The notes under the pieces are model-generated. The model was not told the DNA's origin. It worked only from the letters and a program-made list of their open reading frames with translations, and did not search any database. Below, piece after piece: positions 8,916-17,268 of a DNA stretch of 33,532 bases. Made by a program: the position numbers and the translations under genes. Position 1 is the stretch's first letter. Each line of letters begins with the position of its first letter. The DNA lies in NCBI GenBank assembly GCA_029938175.1, contig JAPYON010000015.1:1-33532 (forward strand). Reading direction: 5' to 3'. The DNA is from Paracoccaceae bacterium. GTDB taxonomy: Bacteria; Pseudomonadota; Alphaproteobacteria; Rhodobacterales; Rhodobacteraceae.

Positions 8916-10142
8916 ATGCGTCGCGTAGTTATCACCGGTCTCGGGATCGTTTCGTCAATTGGCAATAACGCTGAAGAGGTTCTTGCCTCGTTGAAGGCAC
9001 AGAAATCCGGCATTACTTTTGCACCGACTTATGCGGAACATGGGTTCCGTAGTCAAATCCACGGAATGCCGACAGTTGATCTGAAGGAAAGCATCGACAA
9101 ACGTATCTGGCGGTTTATGGGAGACGGTGCGGGCTATTCTTACCTGTCCATGGAGCAGGCGATTGCGGATGCAGGGCTTGAAGAAAGCGACGTTTCAAAC
9201 GAGCGCACAGGCCTGATTGTTGGCTCGGGTGGTCCTTCAACCAAACATTTGCATGATGCGCATAACATCGTGGTGGAAAAAGGCGCGCCCAAGCGTATGG
9301 GGCCGTTTATGGTTACACGCGGGATGTCTTCGACGACTTCGGCCTGTCTGGCAACGCCGTTCAAGATCAAAGGCGTTAACTATTCTATAACCTCTGCCTG
9401 TTCGACCTCGGCGCATTGTATTGGTAATGGTGTTGAGCAAATTCAGTTTGGCAAGCAGGACATTGTGTTCGCTGGCGGTGGCGAGGAACTGGACTGGACC
9501 TTGTCCTGTCTATTCGACGCGATGGGCGCGATGTCGTCCAAGTATAACGACGCACCGGAAACGGCAGCACGGGCGTTCGATGCAACGCGTGACGGGTTTG
9601 TGATTGCAGGCGGCGGTGGCATGGTTGTGCTTGAGGAGCTGGAGCATGCGAAGGCGCGTGGTGCAAAAATTTATGCCGAGGTTACGGGCTACGGTGCTAC
9701 ATCGGATGGTTACGACATGGTTGCCCCTTCGGGTGAGGGTGGCGAGCGGTCGATGAAGCTGGCGATATCTACGTTGGGTGATCGCAAGGTAGATTATATC
9801 AACGCGCACGGCACGTCGACTCCGGTTGGCGATGTGAAAGAAGTCGAGGCTGTCCGTCGGATATTCGGTGAGGGTTCGACCCCGCTGATTTCCTCGACAA
9901 AATCGCTGACAGGGCACAGCCTTGGCGCGACGGGTGTGCAGGAGGCGATCTATTGTCTGATGATGTTGCAGAATGATTTCATAGTTGGTTCGGCGAATGT
10001 GATGGAACTCGATCCAGAGTTATCTGCAAGCGAGATTGCCACGGCGAATATCGAGAACGCGGGGCTGGATACGGTGATTTCGAACAGCTTCGGTTTTGGT
10101 GGCACGAACGCGACACTAGCGATGAGCAAATATCATGGCTGA
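8916..10142 (+). CDS. fabB: Beta-ketoacyl-ACP synthase I FabB
   Basis: FabB condenses malonyl-ACP with acyl-ACP and, with FabA, elongates the cis-decenoyl intermediate to unsaturated fatty acids. It has 408 residues, the standard length. The thiolase-fold catalytic triad is visible: C162 in [15 protein letters not shown]298 in [11 protein letters not shown] and H334 in [12 protein letters not shown], with the C-terminal [12 protein letters not shown] loop. These positions match E. coli FabB (163/298/333) almost exactly, which favours FabB over FabF together with the fabA neighbour. A ribosome binding site AAAGGA precedes the ATG. The last 8 bp overlap fabI, implying coupled translation. Confidence 0.96.
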   Translation: MRRVVITGLGIVSSIGNNAEEVLASLKAQKSGITFAPTYAEHGFRSQIHGMPTVDLKESIDKRIWRFMGDGAGYSYLSMEQAIADAGLEESDVSNERTGLIVGSGGPSTKHLHDAHNIVVEKGAPKRMGPFMVTRGMSSTTSACLATPFKIKGVNYSITSACSTSAHCIGNGVEQIQFGKQDIVFAGGGEELDWTLSCLFDAMGAMSSKYNDAPETAARAFDATRDGFVIAGGGGMVVLEELEHAKARGAKIYAEVTGYGATSDGYDMVAPSGEGGERSMKLAISTLGDRKVDYINAHGTSTPVGDVKEVEAVRRIFGEGSTPLISSTKSLTGHSLGATGVQEAIYCLMMLQNDFIVGSANVMELDPELSASEIATANIENAGLDTVISNSFGFGGTNATLAMSKYHG

Positions 10143-10923
10143 TTTAATGAAGGGCAAACGCGGGCTGGTTATGGGCGTCGCGAATGAACGCTCGATCGCT
10201 TGGAGTATTGCCAAAGTTCTGGCGGAAGAGGGCGCGGAACTGGCATTCACATATCAGGGCGAGGGTTTTGGTAAACGCTTGCGCCCGCTGGCTGAAAGCA
10301 TTGGTTCGTCGCTGGTTATTCCGGCTGACGTGCAGGATGAAGCCTCGCTTGATACTACGTTCAAAACGTTGAAAGACGAGTGGGGCACTATTGATTTTCT
10401 GGTTCACGCCATCGCCTATTCTGACAAGGAAGAACTGGCGGGGCGGTTTATTGATACCTCGCGCAAGAACTTTTTGAACTCGCTGGATATTTCGTGCTTC
10501 AGCTTTGTGGACGTTGCCAAACGAGCGGCGGCGCTGATGCCGGACGGCGGCTCGATGATAACGCTGACCTATATGGGCAGCAACCGCGTGCAGCCGAATT
10601 ATAATGTCATGGGTGTGGCGAAAGCGGCGCTTGAAAGTTCGGTCCGGTATTTGGCAAACGACCTTGGCCCTGACAACATTCGTGTGAATGCGGTTAGCCC
10701 CGGTCCGATGAAAACGCTGGCGGGTGCTGCAATTGGCGGGGCGCGTAAAGTGTACCGCACGATTGGCGAGAATGCGCCATTACGGTCCAACGCCACACCG
10801 GATTCGGTGGGTGGAACCGCGGCATTTTTGCTGTCGGACTACGGTGCATTCACTACTGGCGAGATAATCCGTGTGGACGGCGGTTATCACATAATGGGCA
10901 TGATGCAGTCCGAAAACCTTTAA
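10135..10923 (+). CDS. fabI: Enoyl-[acyl-carrier-protein] reductase FabI (NADH)
   Basis: FabI reduces trans-2-enoyl-ACP in the last step of each fatty acid elongation round. It is a divergent short-chain dehydrogenase of 262 residues, the same size as E. coli Fab[15 protein letters not shown] (residues 14-27) is the FabI nucleotide-binding loop. The catalytic residues are Y146 (LTYMGS), Y156 and K163 (YNVMGVAK, the FabI Y-x6-K spacing), and DGG near the C-terminus ([12 protein letters not shown]) is typical. The start lies within the end of fabB in a different frame. The operon therefore pairs the unsaturation branch with the general reductase. No transcription terminator with a U-run follows. 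Confidence 0.95.
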   Translation: MADLMKGKRGLVMGVANERSIAWSIAKVLAEEGAELAFTYQGEGFGKRLRPLAESIGSSLVIPADVQDEASLDTTFKTLKDEWGTIDFLVHAIAYSDKEELAGRFIDTSRKNFLNSLDISCFSFVDVAKRAAALMPDGGSMITLTYMGSNRVQPNYNVMGVAKAALESSVRYLANDLGPDNIRVNAVSPGPMKTLAGAAIGGARKVYRTIGENAPLRSNATPDSVGGTAAFLLSDYGAFTTGEIIRVDGGYHIMGMMQSENL

Positions 10924-10943
10924 CGCTAAATTGCTTTTAACAA

Positions 10944-10983
10944 TGGTTCCTCTTGTGCCAATGTACGGGCAGCGGAGGAACCA
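10944..10983 (+). promoter_or_regulatory. Inverted repeat able to sequester the ribosome binding site of the HAD gene
   Basis: TGGTTCCTC (10944-10952) is perfectly complementary to GAGGAACCA (10975-10983) across a 22-base loop. The right arm contains most of the Shine-Dalgarno (GGAGG at 10974-10978) for ATG 10987. In RNA the stem would hide the ribosome binding site. It has no U-tract, so it is unlikely to be an intrinsic terminator for fabI. A translational control role is inference. Confidence 0.4.
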
Positions 10984-10986
10984 ACT

Positions 10987-11670
10987 ATGCCAATCACCAC
11001 ATGTGTATTCGATGCCTATGGCACCCTGTTTGACGTGGCCGCTGCCGCGCGGATAGCCGCCGCAGAACCCGGCCGCGAGGCTTTTGCTGCCAAATGGCCG
11101 CTTATCGCGCAGGATTGGCGGCTTAAGCAGTTGCAATACACTTGGCTGCGGGCTGTTGCTGACGCGCACACGGATTTCTGGGAAGTAACGCAAAACGGGT
11201 TGGATTACGCGCTAGAGGCCTCTGGTATTGATGATGACGAACTGCGAGAACGATTGTTGGCATTGTATTGGGAATTATCAGCCTTCCCCGAGGTTCCGGC
11301 GATGTTGAAGGCGTTGAAAGACGCTGGGATGCAGACGGCGATACTTTCGAACGGCTCGCCTGAAATGCTACAAGGGGCGGTAAAAAGTGCCGGAATTTCC
11401 GACCTGCTGGACGACGTTCTAAGCGTTCAGGATGTGGGCGTGTTCAAGCCACACCGTTTTGTCTACGACATGGTTTGTGATCGTTTTGGATGCGAGAAAT
11501 CCGAGGTGTTGTTCGTGTCTTCGAATGGTTGGGATGCAGCGAATGCAGCGGGTTATGGATTCTACACCGCTTGGGTGAACCGCCCCGGCGAGCCAATGGA
11601 TCGCCTGCCGTGGAAGCCGCAAAAAGTGATGTCGGATTTGACCGGAATACCGGAACTGGCAAAGGGATAA
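10987..11670 (+). CDS. HAD superfamily hydrolase, haloacid dehalogenase type II-like
   Basis: This is a cytoplasmic HAD-fold hydrolase related to (S)-2-haloacid dehalogenases. The nucleophile is D9 in VFDAYGTLFDV, the type II dehalogenase form of motif I. Motif II is LSNGSPEML, motif III is the lysine in VGVFKPHRFVYD, and motif IV is VSSNGWDAANAAGYGF, where the SSNxWD pattern is specific to the dehalogenase group. At 227 residues it is the normal size. It is the first gene of a packed run ending at 15152. Sequence alone does not prove activity on haloacids; a phosphatase role is possible. Its ribosome binding site lies in an inverted repeat. The next (broken) gene starts 2 bp after its stop. 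Confidence 0.85.
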   Translation: MPITTCVFDAYGTLFDVAAAARIAAAEPGREAFAAKWPLIAQDWRLKQLQYTWLRAVADAHTDFWEVTQNGLDYALEASGIDDDELRERLLALYWELSAFPEVPAMLKALKDAGMQTAILSNGSPEMLQGAVKSAGISDLLDDVLSVQDVGVFKPHRFVYDMVCDRFGCEKSEVLFVSSNGWDAANAAGYGFYTAWVNRPGEPMDRLPWKPQKVMSDLTGIPELAKG

Positions 11671-11672
11671 GT

Positions 11673-11936
11673 ATGAAATTCACCACATCCGAAGGGCTTC
11701 AATTGGCCTCTGAAGACGAGGGCGAGGGGCCGATGTTTGACGCCCTGGAAGGGTTGCCGCTTGCGTTGATACGCGGTGCAAATTCAAACCTGTTGACCGA
11801 GGAAAGCGAGGCCGAGATGCAACGCCGTCGGCCAGATATGCTTTACGCTAACGTGCCGGACAGAGGGCATGTGCCGTTTTTGAACGAAACGCAGTCTGTT
11901 ACCGTGATTGAAAAGCTGATTGGGCAAGTTGGATGA
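11673..11936 (+). pseudogene. Alpha/beta hydrolase remnant with a large in-frame internal deletion
   Basis: The ORF from ATG 11673 codes for only 87 residues. Its start (FTTSEGLQLASEDEGEG) resembles the first strand of an alpha/beta hydrolase. Its second part (MFDALEGLPLALIRGANSNLL...AEMQRRRPDMLYANVPDRGHVPFLNE) resembles the last quarter, including the acid-loop region (RGANSNLL) and the catalytic histidine loop (DRGHVPFL). The middle of about 170-190 residues, which would hold the G-x-S-x-G nucleophile elbow, is absent, with the join near residue 20 (GEGP|MFDA). The frame stays open, so the deletion was in frame. It overlaps the next start by ATGA, so translation through it may still matter for coupling. 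Function as a hydrolase is very unlikely. Confidence 0.7.
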
Positions 11937-12907
11937 ACATCGAAATGATTATGGCGGCGGCCACAAGGTTGGCTCCAGTCGTGCGGCGGACGCCGCTGCT
12001 CAGCTCTCCGTTTCTGGACGAAATAGCGGGTCGGCGTGTGTTCGTTAAGGCCGAATGCTTGCAACACACCGGCAGTTTTAAGTTCCGTGGCGGCTGGGCC
12101 GCAGTTTCGGCGCTGGAAGAGGCGCAGCGAGCGGGCGGCGTCATCGCATTTTCCTCCGGAAATCATGCGCAAGGCGTCGCCTTGGCGGCACAACGGCACG
12201 GGATCGAGGCAGTCATAATAATGCCGCATGACGCGCCGGAACTTAAGATCTCGAACACGCGGGCTTTTGGGGCCGACGTCGTACTTTATGACCGGCTTAC
12301 TGAAGATCGCGATAAAATTGGCGATGAAATGGCGGCGGCGCGTGGGTTAACGTTGATCAAGCCGTTTAACGAACCACAAGCAATCGCGGGACAAGGCACC
12401 GTCGGCCTGGAAATCGCCGAGCAGGCAGCATTCGAGGGTATCACGAACGCCGAGGTTATCGTGTGCTGCGGCGGCGGTGGTCTGACGAGTGGAATTGCAT
12501 TGGCTTTGGCGGATAAGGCGCCGTCAATGCGCGTACGCCCTTGCGAGCCGATGGAATCTGACGATGTTGCGCGTTCACTGCGCTCCGGTATGATCGAGGT
12601 GAACGCGACTGTCGCTAACTCGATTTGCGATGCGATTCTTACGCCTTCTGCCGGGGATATCACCTTTGAAATCATGAAAAACTTATGTGGTTCTGGGCTG
12701 GCTGTCAGTGATCACGACGCGATGCGGGCGATGGCGCATGCCTTCCGGAGGTTGAAAATTGTTCTGGAACCGGGCGGTGCGGTGGCGCTTGCGGCGGCCT
12801 TGTTTCAGCCAGAGGAAATTAGCGGTGACGCCGTGATTGTGGTCGCCACGGGTGGAAACGTGGATCCGAACGTCTTCGCGCGCAGTTTGGAAACGTTGAA
12901 TGACTGA
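11933..12907 (+). CDS. Threonine/serine dehydratase-like PLP enzyme (fold type II)
   Basis: This is a PLP-dependent ammonia-lyase/racemase family enzyme of 324 residues, the length of catabolic threonine dehydratase, serine racemase or hydroxyaspartate dehydratase and without the C-terminal ACT domain of IlvA. The PLP lysine is K50 in HTGSFKFRGG. FSSGNHAQGVALAA follows, and the phosphate-binding glycine loop is CCGGGGLTSGIALAL. VRPCEPMESDDVARSL is a pattern of the Rhodobacterales members. It starts in the ATGA overlap of the broken hydrolase gene and overlaps the downstream FAD oxidoreductase by 8 bp. Substrate could be L-threonine, serine or 3-hydroxyaspartate; the sequence does not decide. 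Confidence 0.88.
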   Translation: MNIEMIMAAATRLAPVVRRTPLLSSPFLDEIAGRRVFVKAECLQHTGSFKFRGGWAAVSALEEAQRAGGVIAFSSGNHAQGVALAAQRHGIEAVIIMPHDAPELKISNTRAFGADVVLYDRLTEDRDKIGDEMAAARGLTLIKPFNEPQAIAGQGTVGLEIAEQAAFEGITNAEVIVCCGGGGLTSGIALALADKAPSMRVRPCEPMESDDVARSLRSGMIEVNATVANSICDAILTPSAGDITFEIMKNLCGSGLAVSDHDAMRAMAHAFRRLKIVLEPGGAVALAAALFQPEEISGDAVIVVATGGNVDPNVFARSLETLND

Positions 12908-13979
12908 AAAGACTGACATAATTGTAATTGGCGGCGGGATCGCTGGTGGCAGTCTCGCAGCGGCGGTTTCGGGCGATGCCAATGTCGTATTGCTGGAGGT
13001 GGAGGACGTCTTGGGCTACCACGCCACCGGTCGGTCGGCCGCGATGTTCGAACCAAATTACGGCAACGATGTAATAAACGCTCTGACCCGCGCGAGCCAC
13101 GATGCTCTTGTCGAGGCAGATGTTCTTTCGCCGCGTGGGGTGATGACGGTTGCGGACGAAACCGAAGTACATCTGATGGACGCGATTGCCGACCAACAGG
13201 ACAATGTGCGGATGGAATTGGAAGAGGCACTCGCATTGGTGCCCATCCTTAATTTATCGACCGTCAAAGATGTCGTGCTGGGTTCTGCGGCGCAGGATCT
13301 GGATGTGGATAAGCTGTTTCAGAGCCGTTTGAAAGTTGCGCGCGCGAACGGGGTGCAGTTGCACACGAAATCCGGCGTTGAAGGCATCGGATATGTTGAT
13401 GGAAAATGGCACGTTTTGACTGCTGCGGGGGAATTCACTGCCCCAATAATAGTTAACGCGGCAGGTGCGTGGGCCGACAAGATTGCTGCCTTGGCTGGTG
13501 TGACGCCTTTAAGCATTCAGCCGTTTCGACGTTCTGTGGCGCGATTGCCTGCGCCGGGTGGGCGCGATATAAACGATTGGCCGATGTTGCTGTCTGCGAC
13601 CGAGACTTGGTATGCCAAGCCGGATGCCGGAAAATGGCTGGTGTCTTCCGCTGAGGAAGACCTCATTGAACCAATGGACGCTTGGGCTGATGATATGGTT
13701 CTGTCCGAGGGGTTGGCGCGCTATCAGGCGTTCGTCACCGAAGAAGTTACGCGCGTCGAGGGCAACTGGGCCGGAATTCGCAGTTTCGCACCGGACCGCA
13801 CACCTGTTGTGGGTTTTGATCGCGACGCACGCGGATTTTTCTGGCTGGCAGGGCAAGGGGGGTACGGGGTGCAGACGTCTCCGGCTTTGTCGGAGTTAGC
13901 TGCGAACTTGATCTCTGGTCGAACATTAGGGCTTTATGCCGATATTATCGCAGCACTCTCGCCTGCGCGGGACATGTAA
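12900..13979 (+). CDS. FAD-dependent oxidoreductase, DAO family (D-amino acid dehydrogenase/glycine oxidase-like)
   Basis: This is a flavoprotein likely to oxidise an amine or amino acid. The N-terminal Rossmann motif DIIVIGGGIAGGSLAAAV binds FAD. VVLLEVEDVLGYHATGRSAAMF is the second part of the dinucleotide site with the GRSAA loop of the DAO family, and FFWLAGQGGYGVQTSPALSELAANLI is the C-terminal FAD-binding end. It has 359 residues, a standard size. The 8-bp overlap with the dehydratase gene and the immediate abutment of the next flavoprotein indicate one transcript. No signal peptide is visible, so it is cytoplasmic or peripheral. The substrate is not determinable by reading. Confidence 0.88.
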   Translation: MTEKTDIIVIGGGIAGGSLAAAVSGDANVVLLEVEDVLGYHATGRSAAMFEPNYGNDVINALTRASHDALVEADVLSPRGVMTVADETEVHLMDAIADQQDNVRMELEEALALVPILNLSTVKDVVLGSAAQDLDVDKLFQSRLKVARANGVQLHTKSGVEGIGYVDGKWHVLTAAGEFTAPIIVNAAGAWADKIAALAGVTPLSIQPFRRSVARLPAPGGRDINDWPMLLSATETWYAKPDAGKWLVSSAEEDLIEPMDAWADDMVLSEGLARYQAFVTEEVTRVEGNWAGIRSFAPDRTPVVGFDRDARGFFWLAGQGGYGVQTSPALSELAANLISGRTLGLYADIIAALSPARDM

Positions 13980-15152
13980 ATGGAACAGTTAGACGCCTTG
14001 GTGATCGGGGCCGGCCCGGCTGGATTAATGGCGGCGTCTCGTCTGGCCGCTGCGGGTGTGCGCGTGGTTATTGTCGAGGGAAAACCTTCGGTTGGGCGCA
14101 AGTTATTGATGGCCGGAAAATCGGGTTTGAATCTGACGAAAGACGAACCGTATGAAGATTTTCTGAAAGCGTACGGAGATGCGCAAGCGTGGCTGGAACC
14201 GATGCTCCGTGATTTCGGCCCCGTTCAGGTTCGGGAGTGGGCCGAAGGACTGGGGCAGGAAGTTTTCACAGGCAGCAGCGGGCGGGTCTTCCCAAAGGTT
14301 ATGAAAGCCTCGCCTTTGTTGAGAAACTGGTTGAGGACGTTGGCGGACGACGGCGTCGAACTGCGGACGCGGTGGCGTTGGATTGGTTGGGACGGGGACG
14401 CGCTGCGATTTAACACTTCCGAAGGTGAACGCGTCATATCGGCCAAAGTCAAGGTTCTGGCCCTGGGCGGGGCGAGTTGGCGAAGGCTTGGATCGGACGG
14501 GTCTTGGGCAGAATTTCTTGATGCCCCGCTGGCCCCGTTCAGGCCTGCTAACATGGGATTTTTGCGAGAATGGTCGCAGTTTATGCAGCCGCATTTTGGC
14601 GCGCCAGTGAAGCCGGTTCTGCTGCGCGTTGGCAAGCGAACGGTTAAGGGCGAATTTGTGGTGACATCACGCGGTATCGAAGGAAGCGCCGTTTACGCGG
14701 TTTCATCAGCCTTGCGCGACGGTGGAGAGTTAATATTGGATCTGCTGCCAGACGTTGATCTGCCCGAAGTCGTTACCAAACTGAACCGTCCTAGGGGCAA
14801 AAACAGCCTTTCAAACCACTTGCGAAAAACGCTTGGCTTAAAGGGGGTTAAGGCGGCCTTGTTGCGTGAGGCGGGCGCGCTGCCGGAAACCATCAATGGT
14901 TTGGCGGAGCGGATTAAGGCGCTGCCTTTAGCGCTGAACGGCCCCACACCAATGGACGAGGCGATCTCGACGGCAGGCGGAGCCACGCGGGCTGGGCTTA
15001 ATGATCGGTTAATGCTTAATGCCTATGATGGTGTGTTTTGCGCAGGTGAGATGCTGGACTGGGAGGCTCCGACAGGTGGGTACCTGCTGACAGCCTGCCT
15101 TGCGACGGGCCGTCTTGCTGGTGACGCGGCGCTCGAATATCTTAAGAATTAG
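13980..15152 (+). CDS. NAD(P)/FAD-dependent oxidoreductase, HI0933 / TIGR03862-like family
   Basis: This is a 390-residue flavoprotein of the HI0933 (YhiN) group, whose physiological role is not established. The Rossmann motif is ALVIGAGPAGLMAASRLAAAG. It is followed by the family hallmark GRKLLMAGKSGLNLTK (GRKLLxxGxxxxNLT) and a C-terminal ATGRLAGDAAL after GEMLDWEAPTGGYLLTAC. The MAGKSGLNLT variant resembles the TIGR03862 subfamily as I recall it. ATG 13980 begins at the base after the upstream stop. It is the last gene of the 10987-15152 run, and its stop overlaps the glutathione S-transferase stop by 4 bp on the other strand. Confidence 0.85.
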   Translation: MEQLDALVIGAGPAGLMAASRLAAAGVRVVIVEGKPSVGRKLLMAGKSGLNLTKDEPYEDFLKAYGDAQAWLEPMLRDFGPVQVREWAEGLGQEVFTGSSGRVFPKVMKASPLLRNWLRTLADDGVELRTRWRWIGWDGDALRFNTSEGERVISAKVKVLALGGASWRRLGSDGSWAEFLDAPLAPFRPANMGFLREWSQFMQPHFGAPVKPVLLRVGKRTVKGEFVVTSRGIEGSAVYAVSSALRDGGELILDLLPDVDLPEVVTKLNRPRGKNSLSNHLRKTLGLKGVKAALLREAGALPETINGLAERIKALPLALNGPTPMDEAISTAGGATRAGLNDRLMLNAYDGVFCAGEMLDWEAPTGGYLLTACLATGRLAGDAALEYLKN

Positions 15153-15745
15153 TAACCGGTTTTGTCTTTGGCCCGCTGATACGCAGGCCGATTGGCAACG
15201 CGCTTAAAGTATTCAGCAACTTTGCCTTCGGGGATATCGAATTTGGCCCCTTCGGCCCAATTCGAGCAGTGTCCAAGTAGAAGGTCGGGAATGGTGAACG
15301 TGTCGCCCATCACGAATTCATTATCACCGAGACGGGTCTCCAATGTTTTCATAGCTTTTGCGAACTCGTATTTCGCAGTCGGCTTGATCGCTGGAACGCG
15401 GTACTCTTCTGGGTGTATAAACGAGTTTTTAGCAGCCATCCAAAGCGTGCCATCCACTTCGTCACAACAGAACTGGGTGAAGCTGTCCTGTTGCGCGCGT
15501 TCGATTGTGCCGGCCGGAAAAGTCAATTGTCCGTGCTTGTCGGCCAAGTACTGGATGATCGCTACCGAGTCAAAAATAGTCTCGCCCTCAGCAATCAGGC
15601 AGGGAACTTTTCCCGACGGATTGATCTCGCGGGCCTCTTTGGAGCCGGGACTGACCAGCACCATTTCATATTCCATACCCATCTCTTCAAGCGCCCAATA
15701 TACGCGCATTGTGCGATTTCTCGAGTTTCCGATGACTTTATACAT
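15149..15745 (-). CDS. Glutathione S-transferase family protein
   Basis: This is a cytosolic GST-fold protein of 198 residues. The thioredoxin-like domain (residues 1-80) begins MYKVIGNSRNRTMRVYWALEEMG, contains the cis-proline segment GKVPCLI and the glutathione-binding ETIFDSVAIIQYLADKHG. The helical C-terminal domain contains FVMGDTFTIPDLLLGHCSNWA, the usual GST N-capping box (TIPDLLLG). The start is an ATG preceded by AGGAA. It ends the leuS-lptE-holA-gst minus-strand run, 9 bp beyond the holA stop. GSTs conjugate or reduce electrophiles; the specific substrate cannot be given. Confidence 0.9.
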   Translation of the reverse strand: MYKVIGNSRNRTMRVYWALEEMGMEYEMVLVSPGSKEAREINPSGKVPCLIAEGETIFDSVAIIQYLADKHGQLTFPAGTIERAQQDSFTQFCCDEVDGTLWMAAKNSFIHPEEYRVPAIKPTAKYEFAKAMKTLETRLGDNEFVMGDTFTIPDLLLGHCSNWAEGAKFDIPEGKVAEYFKRVANRPAYQRAKDKTGY

Positions 15746-15754
15746 ATTGATTCC

Positions 15755-16777
15755 TCATCTGGGGTGAAGCATGGCGATGCGAATGAATGCGCGTTCCATC
15801 ATGGCCATTGCGGGGACGGGACTAGAGGAGCGTAGTGCAAGGTCGGTGTCCGTTAAAACCTTTAACGCCGCTTCAAGGCGCGGGGTCTGCCATTGTCGGG
15901 CCTGCCGGATCATACGATCGCGGCGCGGACCGAATACTGGGGGGCGGGCGCGAGACAACGTCGCCTCTGGCCCTTGGTCGGAAGAGGCTGCCGCATGAAG
16001 CAGTCGGAAATGGCGTGTGGCCCCAATGCAAAGCGATGTTGGATTAACACCTTGTCCTGCCAGCCTTCGCATTTGCGGAACGATAGCCGCGGAGTTTCCG
16101 TCGGCAGCAAAATTTACCGCATCGTCCAATACGGCTTCGGATGTTAACGGGGCGCAGGCAGCAATGTCGTCGGGCGATACTGGAGTATCGTCATCGAGTT
16201 TATACAACGCCAGTTTTTCGATTGTTTGACGAAAATCCCCAAGGCTTAACGCGCGCGACAGGTTGTCGAGATCGGTCATGGCGTCAGGGTCCACGGCGGT
16301 GACGCCGGATTTTTTTAATGTTGCTTCAATTTCATCACGGCTTGGTGGATCGGTGTAAATGCCTATACCAACACAAGAATTGCTGCCTTCAAATGCCTTA
16401 CGAAGGGCAGAGCGTGCATTTAGTTGGCCTGCCGTCACGACCATCATCGCATCACCGGGCAGCCAGCCTTGAATCGCGGCGAGGAAGGTCTTGGACAGGC
16501 CGTCTGTAGCGTCTTCGATCAACACGACCCGTTGGCCGGGGAAAAACCCTTGCGCTTTGATTGCATCCAGCAGTCTGGCGGGGTCTTTGCGTAGCTCCGC
16601 ACCATTAATGCGGGTCAGGCGCATCTCCGTTTCGCCATCCGGCCCAATCAACGTTTTCACAACGTCTTGACGTTTCAATGCTATCCGCATCGCATCCGGT
16701 CCGTAAAGCAAAACCCCTGCTTTGGACAGGTCGGGTTTTGCCAGAAAGCGGGTGGCGTCGCGGGCGTTTAACTTCAC
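15755..16777 (-). CDS. holA: DNA polymerase III subunit delta (HolA)
   Basis: HolA is the clamp-loader subunit that opens the beta sliding clamp during replication. The N-terminal domain has the typical VLLYGPDAMRIALKRQDVV opening (a degenerate P-loop) and a middle region LPGDAMMVVTAGQLNARSALRKAFE, the delta equivalent of Walker B. The C-terminal collar is helical, with DQGPEATLSRARPPVFGPRRDRMIRQARQW. I prefer GTG 16777 ([16 protein letters not shown]) over the ORF-track TTG 16786 because it gives a GTGA overlap with the lptE stop and a family-like N-terminus. The protein is then 340 residues, normal for HolA. Gene order leuS-lptE-holA is widely conserved in proteobacteria and strengthens the call. 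Confidence 0.92.
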   Translation of the reverse strand: MKLNARDATRFLAKPDLSKAGVLLYGPDAMRIALKRQDVVKTLIGPDGETEMRLTRINGAELRKDPARLLDAIKAQGFFPGQRVVLIEDATDGLSKTFLAAIQGWLPGDAMMVVTAGQLNARSALRKAFEGSNSCVGIGIYTDPPSRDEIEATLKKSGVTAVDPDAMTDLDNLSRALSLGDFRQTIEKLALYKLDDDTPVSPDDIAACAPLTSEAVLDDAVNFAADGNSAAIVPQMRRLAGQGVNPTSLCIGATRHFRLLHAAASSDQGPEATLSRARPPVFGPRRDRMIRQARQWQTPRLEAALKVLTDTDLALRSSSPVPAMAMMERAFIRIAMLHPR

Positions 16778-17268
16778 GTCAACCAATCCTCGGCGGATAT
16801 AGATAAGCGCGTCACGATTTTATTTGCAATGGTTGCAGCCATTCGCCGGTTGGCGTCCCGTTCCGCGATGCGCGTGGCATAAGCCGAAGCCGTAGCATTA
16901 TAGGCCGTGAAGGCAGATACGGAGTCCTGAAAAGCGATGCCGCCACCAAGCTGCGTTATGGTAAACACAGCAGTTCCCGAAAGATTATATCGTGTGATCG
17001 AGCCATCCTGAGTAATCGCTACCCCGACACTGTTCACATTCAGTACAACGTCCAACCGATGCGTCGCCGCGGTTGCTGTCCCGAGGCGGGTCACCAATTG
17101 TTCGCGCATCTGGAAGCCGTCGAGACCGATGAAATCCCCCAGCGCGATACGGCCGTGCATGCGTTCCGCGGCAGAACCTTCGCTGTAGATGGGCGTAAAT
17201 CCGCAGGCCGACAGGGCCAGCGGGACGGCTGTCAGGGCCAGAAATTTGCGGCGATTAAATAACGACAT
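16774..17268 (-). CDS. lptE: LPS assembly lipoprotein LptE
   Basis: LptE is the outer-membrane lipoprotein that plugs LptD and helps insert lipopolysaccharide. It has 164 residues and a lipoprotein signal [22 protein letters not shown] with the modified cysteine at C22, followed by GFTPIYS, a near-universal LptE mature start (CGFxPxY). NRRKFLAL also resembles a twin-arginine motif, so Tat export is possible. The remainder shows beta-strand-like alternation and a helical C-terminus ([29 protein letters not shown]), as expected. The start overlaps the leuS 3' end by 14 bp and the stop overlaps holA. Sequence is poorly conserved in this family, so the call rests on the signal, the CGFTPIY motif and synteny. 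Confidence 0.88.
   Translation of the reverse strand: MSLFNRRKFLALTAVPLALSACGFTPIYSEGSAAERMHGRIALGDFIGLDGFQMREQLVTRLGTATAATHRLDVVLNVNSVGVAITQDGSITRYNLSGTAVFTITQLGGGIAFQDSVSAFTAYNATASAYATRIAERDANRRMAATIANKIVTRLSISAEDWLT

Noticed and set aside
11490-11672. Upstream extension of the hydrolase remnant (ORF-track start 11490)
   Set aside because: This part is antiframe to the HAD gene, and the hydrolase-like sequence begins at ATG 11673, two bases after the HAD stop.
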